From assembly GCA_009746045.1 (NCBI GenBank), contig RPFO01000104.1, positions 4,660,477-4,720,476 on the forward strand: a DNA stretch of 60,000 nt. The letters are read 5' to 3'. The notes beneath the pieces are model-generated. The model was not told the origin of the DNA. It saw only the letters and a list, made by a program, of their open reading frames with translations, and searched no databases. The position numbers and the translations under genes are program-made. This stretch comes from Mesostigma viride (Eukaryota; Streptophyta; Mesostigmatophyceae; Mesostigmatales; Mesostigmataceae). Below, in pieces: positions 8,747 to 18,905 of the stretch; the stretch's first letter is position 1; every line of letters starts with the position of its first letter.

Positions 8747-11700
8747 TGCTCTGTGTATAGTGTGGAAGTGCAATTTCTTATGCAGGGTTTTGTATTCAAC
8801 AACGCGTGTTGCCATTGAAATTCATACACCAGCTTACTGGTCACGAATGGTTCTCATCATTAAGTAAGTGCGTGAACATGCACTGAAGGCGTGCCACGCA
8901 CTTACTTCAGTGCACTTGTTGTTGTTGTTGTTGCGTCCCACGCCGCCACGGAGTACCTGATGAGGTACTTTTCTACGCGGATACTTCACCCTCGAAGGCA
9001 CGTGGCGTGACTCACTCGCCCAGGTCTGGGTCAAGTGGACGCACTAGAACTGGCACCCAAGTGCAAAGGTTTGAACAGCAGTTCGAATAGACGATGCTCT
9101 CAGCTCAGCCCATCAAAATATGCAGTATATTCATCATGACTGCGAGGAATGAAGAAAAAAAAATGGTAACAGCAAAGTCAGCATCATGCTGAAAAAGGAA
9201 CGACATGGTTGATCAAAAGTCAGGAGAAGCAGTGCAAGTCTCGCAACATGAGCATGATGTGTGCTACCAATGAAAAAAAACGCAGAAATGCAATATAGAT
9301 GCTTTACTATTCAAATCTGTCTCATGTGCCTGTTGTCTCAACACACAGACCAACTATGCCCACGCTCTGACAGAGACAGGCTTACCAGTTGACACCAGCT
9401 GCTTAGCCGAAAAACAACAACAGCCACTGCCATCCGAGGCAAAGTAAACACAGCAACACAGGCTCGTCTGTTTTGTCACAAAATTGCCACGAAGCCATGG
9501 GCAAGCCACCACCACAACAACTTATTTCTGTAGTCGGCATATAACGCATTGTTGCACAAGAATCTGACGATATATTCTAATTTCGCGCCCCCGATCACAA
9601 ATCACTACAAAGCGCGGCATAGACAGCATCTGATATCTATGCGGCATCGATCGGTCGACTGTCGCGCTGGTGTCAACCAGCAACCAGTTCACCACTACCT
9701 CATCTGCCAGCCCTGTAGTCACAAGACCTGCGGAAACGCGCATCTGATGAAACTCATGCATGCGCATGATGCTGTGGAAACCATGTCGTACCACCATATA
9801 GGCAGAGATGAGGGTGACACAGGTACCTTACTGCTAATCACGACATCTTGCAGATGACCTCATTCAGTACCTTGCACTTCTCCGCTTGCGCCTCCGCCAT
9901 CTAGGCTTGTGCTCCTCGACTCGTGCATGCCACACGCGCCTCTTGTATCAATGCATCATTTTACAGCAAGCCCCTTGCATCTCAAGTAAGCTGACACATT
10001 GTGAGCATACGCTGTTCCTTAACCACCTTCCTCACACGCAATCACCCTGTCACTCAACTCTACCTACCTAATTTGCACGGCTGGAACGCACTGCCACTTG
10101 ACTTGGCTCAACCCCTCACTAAATGAAGCCGCTTCTTGTCATCTCCCTAGGGCGATAAATTGTAGAGCATCCCCGCCGAGTTGGTCTCACTGCTAAGCGA
10201 ACCCGCCCTTAGGAGAGCCATGCGCATCGCCACCATTGACCATAGAAGAGCATTGCGCCTCACGCTCGGAGCATGCTTGGTCGTAGGCAGTGCAGGCACC
10301 TGTGGCCATGACGGCAGAAAGCAAGTGCCCGAGAGAAATGTTACACAGGGAAACGGACAGCAATTTGTTAGCAACTGACGCTGCGCATGTTGGGGAAAGG
10401 ACACATTGCGTGTTTTGCCCCATCATATCTTGTGCTAAGGAGAGTATCCACAACGCCAAAGACATGGCACACAGCCACCATCAAGGCCAAAAGTGTACAG
10501 ACACCTGGCGCAAAGCAACCAGAGCAGGCAGCAAGTTGCCCTCGGGGTGAGGGTACATCAGCCAGCACATTCACGTTATGCATTAACCAAAAGATAAACA
10601 AAACGGGCCCTCAGGCCTGATTGGCATATTGTGTAGCAAAAGCGATTAGTTCAGATGTTAACCAGATTATCCACATAATTTATTCGGTCAGGGATAACTG
10701 TTTGATGGCTTTTCATCATCATTACCAAACGGTGAATGTGCCAAACAAAACAAAAAGGCAAGGCAAAAACATGGGGCAAAATCATAAGAGCTTTTAGGCT
10801 GAAGATAACCAGACAAGAAAAGAAACAGTTTATCTTTCACACACAAAAACACAGGAATTCTGCAAAAGCAGCCAGGGAGCAAATGCATGCCAGTAATCCA
10901 TGGCGCCCATGTGATTCCCAACTAGTTACAGCACAGGCTTGCACATGACAGGGCGGCTTTGGGCTTACATCCCAGGGCATCAGAGTAGAAACGTCATGGT
11001 ATCTGGCGCAAGGCCACACCACGTGAACTATGCATTTTGGTTTGGGTGATCATCATGTGCCCTTCACATCTCAAGAAGCAGGAAGCCCAGTTGGAGAGAA
11101 CAGAGACTGACATAAAAAACACGTACAACGCAAAAGCACATACAAATGTCGGGATTTGTTTGGCCTCTGAGAAAAATGTTTTCACCAATTGCCTCATGGC
11201 AGTAAGATATATGCTTGTCTATTGTTTGGATCGTCATCGGCCATTACTGTTTCCAAACAGCATTAAGCAGTGGCACAAACAGTGGCCAGCCTTAGAAAGT
11301 TTCACAATGTACGCCACAACTTACCATACAAATACAACAGCGGATGACAGCATTTTAACAGCGCAAATTTCGACATTGGCCAAAAGAGTCCCATCACACC
11401 TGCTGGTAAAACGCACCCAAAACTTTTCTCATGTCATGGACAGATGCCACTGTCTACGATACATCCGCTACGTTTTCAACAAGCAAAAGACAGCATGACA
11501 CTAGAGGGCCACCAAGGACTTTACAGCTATGAACAAAATGAGCGGCGCTTACACCTACCTTGGGCGGTCGCTTCCCGTGCAGCTCAAGAAGCCGAGTGCA
11601 GGCTGCCCGAAACTTCACTCAACAAAGAAGGATTCTTCGCCTCGTCTTCTTCAATCGGCGAAACCTTCTCCTCTGGTGCCGGGAGCGTCCGCCCTTCAAC

Positions 11701-12039
11701 ACCTTGACCAAGCCAAGTGATGCACGCACTTCAAGTTGCAGGGCCTTGACCAACTGCAATGACCTACAGGGCAGTCAAAATGCCCGCTGGTGAAATGCGA
11801 AGAAACAGATGCTGGCCGGTTGGGACATGGCAATGGAAAGCATGCAGGTGCAGCGACCGCTCGACTGCCGCAGGCAGCCTTTGAATAGCGGCTTGCACCA
11901 AGCCCGCGGCGTCATAGCCGCGCGTGCCGACGGGCCGACCGGCAAGCGACGCGGCTGAGACTGCCGTCGCCCGTCATGACGCCACATACCAGTAATCTTG
12001 CATCCGTCACCCGGAGTAATACCGCAGGAGGGGTGACAT
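8747..12039. other. No recognisable gene
   Basis: Only short ORFs occur here. None has motifs I recognise and none forms a convincing exon chain. A perfect 13-bp inverted repeat AAGTAAGTGCGTG (8862-8874) and CACGCACTTACTT (8895-8907) can form a hairpin, and a GTT microsatellite lies at 8919-8934. The segment 11500-11760 is more GC-rich and could be an exon of an unidentified gene on either strand, but I cannot support one. Confidence 0.5.
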
Positions 12040-12795
12040 CTCCAGGCAAAATTTCCTGGATACTAGGGGCCTGTCCCAGGGCCTGACTGCTGCGGTAAGC
12101 GCCGGCCCCTGAATTGAAATAGGGGCTGGCGAGTAATACGAGGGTCGGCGGCGGTGGCCCCGTATTACTGGCCCCCAATAGCGCAGCGCTACGTGGCCGA
12201 GCTGCGGCACCACGTGGCAAGATGCGGCACCACGTGGCAAGATGGGGCGCCACGTGGCTTGATGAGGCGCCACGTGGCTTGATGCCGGCATGCCTCTCCG
12301 GCGACAGGCAATTTCCGGGCAAGACATATCACAGTACCCTAGTACCATCCGATCTACTTACGTCGCTACACTATCTCTGTTGGATATGACCGGCGTGGGA
12401 TTCCAACTAAACTGAACTGAACTGAACTGAACTGGGCAAGACATGTGCAGATTGCATGACAGTAGAGCGCGGCGCGGCGTGAGGACGGATGCCGACACAG
12501 TTTTTTGTGTAGGCATCCGTAGGCCCGTACATAGCTGGCATCCGGGGCATGGCAAGATGGGACGCCACGTGGCATGATGCGGCATGCCGCGCGTGCTGTA
12601 CAATACGGGGGCCCGAAATCTAGGGCTGGCGGCTGCATAAAAATTCGGCCCCTGGAATCTCCCCTATAGGGGCCGAAAAGATGGGGGCTAGCTAGAATTG
12701 GTGCCGGTAGCTGCACGGGCCCCTAGTATGGAAATAGGGGCCAGACATTCTGGACCGGCGGCTGCAGGATCCGGCCCCTATTTAGCTTGGCTCAG
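12040..12795. repeat. Cluster of palindromic and tandem repeats (CCACGTGG and AGGGGCC units)
   Basis: A 21-bp unit containing CACGTGG repeats four times at about 12207-12290, with a stray copy near 12553. A GAACT pentanucleotide run lies at 12410-12435. Around 12600-12790 several degenerate units share AGGGGCC, GGCGGCTGCA and GGCCCCTA. The last has an exact 11-bp inverted repeat AAATAGGGGCC/GGCCCCTATTT. No gene is visible. Confidence 0.6.
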
Positions 12796-13834
12796 TGTCA
12801 CCCCTCCTAATACCGCTCACCACTCACCACTCAGTCACTCACCACTCATCAGTGTTGCCTTTGAATTTTGAAGTGTCGCCTTTGGCAATTACATTGTAGT
12901 CCTGGTTTGCAACAACCTGCCCAATGCCCATGTCCTAAACGCAGAATAATGGATTTGGCTTCGACGTAACGACCCCCTGTAACACTTCCATTCCGCGGCC
13001 ATTGCGAGGTCATTATAATTACTCAGGTTCATGAAGAAAATATGGGCACGACGCACGCGGGGAAGCCGTAGGATAGGAATGCTGGAAATTGAATAGGAGA
13101 GGTGAGTCCCTGGTAAAGTCGATTTGCCAGTAGGGTTGCCATTCTGGCACATTGCAGCATGAGACGGCTGCAGCACTGGCTCCTGCTGCCTGCACCTTCA
13201 TTAAGCGTAGTATTTGTTGCCTTTCCCCTGTTCTTTTTTAATTAACAAGGAGCTTTAAATTCGCCTAAGTGGCCCTAGAAAAGTCAAGTTACGAATGTTT
13301 GCATGTCGCCAGATGGCCGTGAATTGTTGTTACTTTATCATAATGCGTATCCGTTAGCGAGGTTCACGGCTGCTTGATCCATATCTTGGTCAGTTTCGAC
13401 GTTCTGCATTTGGGTGCGCTATCCTGGCTGCTTATCCCAAGCAGTTCGTGGTCATGGTTTCCATGAAGGTCGGCATTTTAACCGATAAAAAACACTGCGA
13501 GCCGCTGATCATGTACTGCAGTATTAGTTGCTGTCTTTGACGGATGCTCCCATGGCCATGGCTTTGAAAGCCTAATATGGTTCAGGGTTCGGGAAAGCCG
13601 TTGTAAGGGAAGATGTTGTACTGTCGGGCATCCAGGTTTCATGGTTTCGGATTACCAGTGTTCACACAAAGCATCTCCCATATTTCATCAATCTGAATCA
13701 CCGGCGTGACATGCTCTTGGATCGCCGCCCTTTGGCAGCCAGGATTCCAACACGTGCGAGGACTTCGTCCTAGCGTGTCCCATTATCAATGAGAGGACCA
13801 GTGCAGGCCTGAAAACTAGCAGGTTTGGATCATG
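12796..13834. other. No recognisable gene
   Basis: The stretch contains only short ORFs without recognisable domains and no strong repeat. I see nothing to annotate. Confidence 0.5.
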
Positions 13835-13976
13835 GAAGGATTACCGATGTATTTACGTTTCCCTTTTCTACGACAGTAGCTTGTGCTCTTCCTCGTAAGA
13901 TGATGCCCTAATCCCTAGGTCTGCGTCACTCTTGGCCGTTTAGTTTGAATTGATCCTGCCTACAAACAAAGTAGGT
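13835..13976 (+). repeat. Host repeat, left copy (paralogous to 18005-18147)
   Basis: About 130 bp, including GATGATGCCCTAATCCCTAG and CCGTTTAGTTTGAATTGA, recurs in the same orientation at 18005-18147. The continuation of the repeat (ATTCAGTGAACATAGGG) resumes at 14573, so everything between is an insertion. The right-hand copy preserves the uninterrupted order. Confidence 0.75.
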
Positions 13977-14568
13977 ACAGTCATCACCGCGTTAAGTTGC
14001 GTTTCTTAAGGTTGCGTTACCACGTTAAGTTGCGACGCCGGTAAGTTGGGCGCCGTATACCACACCGCCCACCTTTCGGTAAATATCTGGCCGAAAAAAT
14101 GGACTTCAGGCGACTTGATGCTGCAGCTGCATCGGGCTTGACGAGAGCTGTCGATTGCCGTATAGAAGTCCGTCAGAGGAGGAGGGGGTGGGATGCTAGC
14201 CTAATTCTATCGTTAAGGTTGCGTTACCGCGTTAAGTTGCGACGCCAAGTTTTAGGCGGCGATCGCAACTTAATGCGGTAATGAAGTTGTACTACACCCC
14301 CCCCTTGATGTTTAAGAATGGGGTCCGACCGACCCAGGGCTGCGATCTTAAACCAAAAATCGAATCCAAGGTTGACAATCTTAAACATGAAGTAGGCACA
14401 AACCCCTCCTCGCGTGCCACTGACCGCTACTCTAAAGCAGGCTTTGGTGCCTACTTTAAGATCTTTTTGCCAAAACCAGCCCTGCAATCTTAAACAAAAA
14501 ATTTCAAAATCCAGGGTCTCAAGATCTTCAACCTGAGAATCTGAGAAACGTCATGATCAAAGGGGGGG
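13977..14568. mobile_element. Composite short inverted-repeat (MITE-like) insertion
   Basis: Two foldback units lie back to back. The first has ACCGCGTTAAGTTGCG near 13986 and its near-complement CGCAACTTAATGCGGT near 14262-14279, plus a long internal hairpin at 14223-14281. The second is bounded by CACCCCCCCC-TTGATG (about 14290) and CATGATCAAAGGGGGGGTG (about 14552-14570). No transposase is encoded. The boundaries come from comparison with the uninterrupted paralog at 18140-18160. Confidence 0.6.
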
Positions 14569-14885
14569 TGCATGAATTCAGTGAACATAGGGCTATTCAG
14601 TGAACATAGGCTGTCTCCTTAAAAAAAATAAAATTAAATTATAACATGCCTCCGTGGGGAGGTCATGTAGCACATATTCCATGATGGATGGGGTGGAGGA
14701 AGCCGCGTGGTCGAACTATACTAACTCTAAGCTATCTAGAAAAATCCTAACTACACTACTCATCAAAACGCCTCCTCCGCTTGGGGGGAGGTGGCTTGCC
14801 CACAGGGTCGGGCGTGTGTGCCTTGACAATCTTCTTCCACCGCGTCTTGTCCTGCATGACAGTCCAAAGACGGGAGAGAGAGTGG

Positions 14886-16915
14886 ATTAATTAATTATCA
14901 ACATCACTCCGTTGGGAGTAGATGTAGCACATAGCCCTGAGAAGGGGCATATGGCTTTTAATACATTCTAGGCTACTTCATGCAAGGGTGGGAATGTAAG
15001 CTACCCCTGCTCTAGGTGCACCAGGGCACCCGCACCCTCATGGTCTATCACGCTATGCCCGGGTAAGGGGGGAGCATGCCTGTGAGGGGGAAGATCATCA
15101 TGGCTATACAAAAACTAGAGCGTGGCATCTCAGCAGAGAGCAGCTCTCTGCATGGGCACAGCATTACTAAATAAAACTAGGCATCGTTTGGAGTGTGGCT
15201 CATCATAGGCACACATGTACATGATTACATAAAGCGCGTGGCTTAGCTGGAATAGGGCCTCTAGGAGGCGTACATGTACATGGCCACGGTCTATCTATTC
15301 TACACTACTACTGCTGTATTCCCCTAAGCTGGGGCGTCTGGAGTCGCTGGGGCCGCGGGGGTCGCCTGCCAGGGCTTGTGGCCGACGTAGATGGCCGCCC
15401 CCTTCCAGTACACCGGCTGCCCCGCCTTGGTCTGCCGGAGCTGGAGGTAGGTCGGCCATAGCTCCCGTCGCCGTTGTTGCTGCGCCAGGGTCAAGTCGTC
15501 ATCAAGGGTGAAGAGAGTCTTCTCGAGCCGCTTGCGGCGTCTGAGAAAAGAAATCTTGTCCGCCGGGGTCTTAAAGGTGAGAAGGAGTGGGGGCGGCCCT
15601 GCCTTACCCTGCGCGCGGGGAAGGCGGTGGGCGGCCAGCTCGATCTCACCAGTAAGGCCCATGCGATCAAGGATTTCTCTCTCAAAAGCACGCGCAAGCT
15701 TCTCGGAATTCTCACCTTCCTCCATCTTGAGATTCTTGACAATGACGTTGAGGCTGCGCTTGGCGAGCTCGGCCTCCTCGCGGAGGTCAAGCGTCTGCCG
15801 TTGAAGCTGGGCGGCGACGGCGGAGGTGGTGGAGGTGGTGTGTTGCTTAAGCATGTCCGCCCAGGTGGTGATGGGAGGAGCATCGCCGGCCAGGCCAGCC
15901 GGGGCTGGCTTGGCGGCAATGTCCTTCACCGCGCTGCTGGGCGGTGAGGCCTGCGGTGTTCTGCAGAACCTCGATAGCAATGGCGTTGTCCTTAATTAAG
16001 ACGCTGGTCGATGTCGCGGAGCTGGGCGGTGATGGAGTCGGTGGAGGCGGAGGGAGGGGGGGGGTGGAGGCGAGGAGGGCGGCGGTGGCGGTGGGGATGG
16101 TGGGGAGCTCAGCAGCCAGCGTGCCGCCAAGTGCCGCCACATCTGCAGCAATGGGCGTCACGTGCTGTGAGAGGGCGGCGTGGAGGTGGTGGACGAAGGT
16201 GGATTCGGTAATGGGGGCGGGGTGCAGAAGGTCCTCGGCCGAGCGCTTAGTGATCGAGGGTAAAGAGAGCTGCGAGCTGAAGGCGGGGGCGAGACCAGCC
16301 GGCCAGGTTGGTGTCGACTGGGCGGTCTGAGACGCGGTGGGAAAACCGGCCGTCAACTCCGTTGCGAAAAAAGTGGGTGTGGAAATTGAGTTGCTGGCAC
16401 AGGGCCAGCAGTGAGGCGTACACGTGACCCGTAAAACACGAGCTCCAGTATCTTGATGGGTGGCATGTCGAAAAAGGCAGGCCTGTTGACGTCGAAGGTG
16501 GTAAAGAGCCTGTCGACGTCAAAATCGCGCTCAGACCAGCTCGGTTCGGCTGGGCGGCTGCGTTTTGGCTCAGGCGCGGCTGATCGAAGGCGAGGCAGGA
16601 AGCCCGGGAGGGTGCTGGACGACCACCAGTGCGCGACTCAGTAGTGGCAGCACTGCCTTCCGGCCCTGATGGCGAAGCTGCAGCCGTAGCTGCAGACGTA
16701 TTTTCATTGCCGAGCGCAGCCGCCAGGCTGCGTTGCGTCGAGGCGCGTTTATTCGCCATATAGTGCGTTATAGCTTTGGAAAATTATATCAGCATGTGCG
16801 TCTAAGAAAGACGAAGCGATTGTGATATTCACAGCTGAATTCGGGGCTCAAACGTGAAAGTTATGAGCTCCGACAGCCATGGCTACCTCGTGGCTCGTGG
16901 CTCGTGACCCGGATT
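14886..16915 (-). mobile_element. Element B, complete ORF1-only copy nested in LINE A
   Basis: The ends are marked by the direct repeat GAGAGTGG (14878-14885 and 16916-16923), which is the duplicated LINE A target. In element orientation there is a leader of about 155 bp, an ORF1 (16759 to 15324), a short trailer, then a 3' UTR with the CAGAGAG-CTG-CTCTCTG stem-loop, the CTCC-CAAC-GGAG hairpin and TTAA repeats. No endonuclease or reverse transcriptase lies between ORF1 and the tail. This resembles mammalian half-L1 (HAL1) elements in organisation. Confidence 0.75.
15324..16759 (-). pseudogene. Element B ORF1, degraded copy
   Basis: It begins with the same MANKRASTQRSLAAALGNEN start as the plus-strand ORF1 at 55. 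The middle is broken into at least three frames (about 16356 and 15980 mark switches). The C-terminal RNA-binding segment is readable to the stop at 15324, with NVIVKNL, AAHRLPRAQGKAGPPPLLLTF and FTLDDDLTLAQQQRRRELWP. The C-terminal half is therefore much better conserved than the Ala/Pro-rich half. No intact product is expected from this copy. Confidence 0.75.
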
Positions 16916-17946
16916 GAGAGTGGATGCGGTGCTCAAACTGGGCTGGGACCACTAGGTCGTCCAGCAACATCTGAACGTAGTTCGTGACAGGTTTCCCTAC
17001 CCGTTTGGGAATGTCCGCGGGGCCAGGCCAGGTCAGAATGTGCCGCCCTGGCTGGCCAAGCCGCTGGGGGCCGGCCAGACCGAGGGTGGTGTCGACCTGG
17101 CTGGTGCGGGCAAGGTGGCCTACAAATGCTATCCTACGCTGCCTAATCTCGTCCGAAACACGAGGCATGCCATGATACAAAGACTCTGACGACGGACGCT
17201 CGGAAAAACCTACGTTAAGGACCTGTCGGAGCATCCTGTAAACCGTGCCGTCTAGCCTAGCTGCCAGTTTGGGTGGGAGGGTCCACGCCTCGGCGCCGCC
17301 ATACGTGAGCACCGTGAGGACGAGGACCTAGTTGAAGAGCATGCGCTTGCGGTGCCCGCCCAGGCCCTTCGAGCGCCAGTAGGGTGTGAGCGAACGGAGC
17401 GTGGCCCAGGCAAGGCCGATGCGGGTGTCCACATCGTCGGCGGTGTCAGGAAGCCAGCTCCCCAACAGCTTGAAGCGGTCGCGGAACGGGACCTCCGTCC
17501 CGTCGAGCAGGCGCGGCAGCGGTGGTTTACTGGAGGCCCCAATCACCATCGCCTCGGTTTTGACACTAATCTCCAACCCCACCGCCCGCGCCTCCAGGCC
17601 CACTGGCCCAGGCAGTCCAGCCAGGTCTGAATGTGCTCGGGGCTCTCGATGAGGGTGGTATCATCCGCATAAATCAGGTCGGCAAGGCGGTAACCAGGTC
17701 GAACCCCGCCATGCTCTTTCACGTTAATGATGTCCAAGCCTGGCTCGAACCCCTTAAGAGCAGTAAAGCGCGCACGTGCCCGGCGCATGACGTGATCCAC
17801 GACAATAATGAACAGGTATGGGGACAGGACACAACCTTGCCACACCCCGTGGTGAAGGGGGAATGGTGGGGTGCATGGTGCCTTCCGCAGTCCGCACTAC
17901 TGCCTGTGAGCCCTCATACAGTCGGCGAATGGCAGCAATAAACGCA
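16916..17946 (-). pseudogene. LINE A reverse transcriptase fragment
   Basis: The minus strand encodes the ORF2 portion from PAFIAAIRRLYEGSQAVVRT through WQGCVLSPYLFIIVVDHV (motif B) and YADDTTL (motif C) to the RQRRIAFVGHLAR region. It shifts frame several times (near 17850, 17600, 17330 and 17300). A small duplication of GCCCA-CTGGCCCAGGC lies near 17600. It is closely similar to the plus-strand LINE A but cannot be translated. Confidence 0.85.
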
Positions 17947-18220
17947 GGCTGTCTCCTTGATAGGGCTGTATGCATGTAACACCGGTAAAGAAAGGGACAG
18001 CAAAGGTCGAGTATATTGTGTATTTACATTTCCCTTTTCTAATAGCTTGTGTTCTTCCTCGTAAGATGATGCCCTAATCCCTAGGTCTGCGTCACGCTTG
18101 GCCGTTTAGTTTGAATTGACCCCTGCCTACAAACAAAGTAAGTACTATGGATTCAGTGAACATAGGGTTACATGTGTAACACCGGTAAAGAAAGGGGCAG
18201 CAAAGGTCGAGCATATTGTT
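17947..18220 (+). repeat. Host repeat, right copy
   Basis: This continues the repeat of 13835-13976 and keeps its uninterrupted form. Within it, TGTAACACCGGTAAAGAAAG and the following CAGCAAAGGTCGAG occur twice (about 17972 and 18176), so the region was itself tandemly duplicated with a period of about 200 bp. Confidence 0.65.
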
Positions 18221-18905
18221 TCAATAAAATAAATAAGGAAGAGGAGATGCTGTTGAGAAAATTAAAAATTAGTTGTCTGGTTTCGGGGGGAAACACCCGC
18301 AAATAAGTTATGTCCAGTTGATTTTGTCAGGTTATGAAGTAACACAGCCAGCTTACGGCTAACTACTTCATGGCACTTGGATCAGCTTGGCCCGTGTGTG
18401 TTTATAAAACAAAGATAACGGCGTTGGATCGCCATGCGTCCAGGAATAGTTGTCTCACTTAATAAGCTCACACTCTGACCAGGTTCAGCAGATTAGCCGA
18501 TTACTTCTCAACTGGCCTGCATTCTGTCACATCCTAGACGTCATTTGCTACAACAAGAAGTAAACAGGTTGAGCCAGGCTTCATTTGCCAGCCGAACTGG
18601 CTGCCAGCATCCGCCGTGCCAGCAGCGTTTTCATGAGCTCTGAGTCGCTCATCTGCACACACATCAAAGAGACGCACCAGGCACAACAGAGAATCGGGCT
18701 TTGGCAATCATCAGCATGCATGTTCGCTACAAATAGTGCCAAAAGGAAATTGATACTTGATTGATAGCAAGACTCACTTCATTTCTTAGCATTGGAAAGA
18801 AACTTGACTAATAATTCATGCAGCAAAGACTAAGTGAAACAGAATGTTTGTGACCCTCAGTGCAACAATGGTGGCCAGGATGATTGCAAGAGAATGAAGA
18901 GATGT
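18221..18905. other. No recognisable gene
   Basis: The stretch is A/T-rich without convincing ORFs or repeats. It lies downstream of the minus-strand coiled-coil gene and probably holds its 3' UTR. Confidence 0.5.

Larger units (their letters stand above)
14621..17946 (-). mobile_element. LINE A, 5'-truncated, minus strand, containing nested element B
   Basis: The insertion is flanked by the direct repeat GGCTGTCTCCTT (14609-14620 and 17947-17958), a target-site duplication of about 12 bp. Reading the minus strand, LINE A begins inside the reverse transcriptase (matching about 5457 of the plus copy), runs to 16916, is interrupted by element B, and resumes at 14885 with the C-terminus, 3' UTR and hairpin. 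It ends in an A/T-rich tail at about 14621. 5' truncation is typical of target-primed reverse transcription. Confidence 0.8.

Noticed and set aside
11037-11498. 153-codon ORF
   Set aside because: The composition is unlike the genes in this window, it has no recognisable motif, and it has no supporting splice context.
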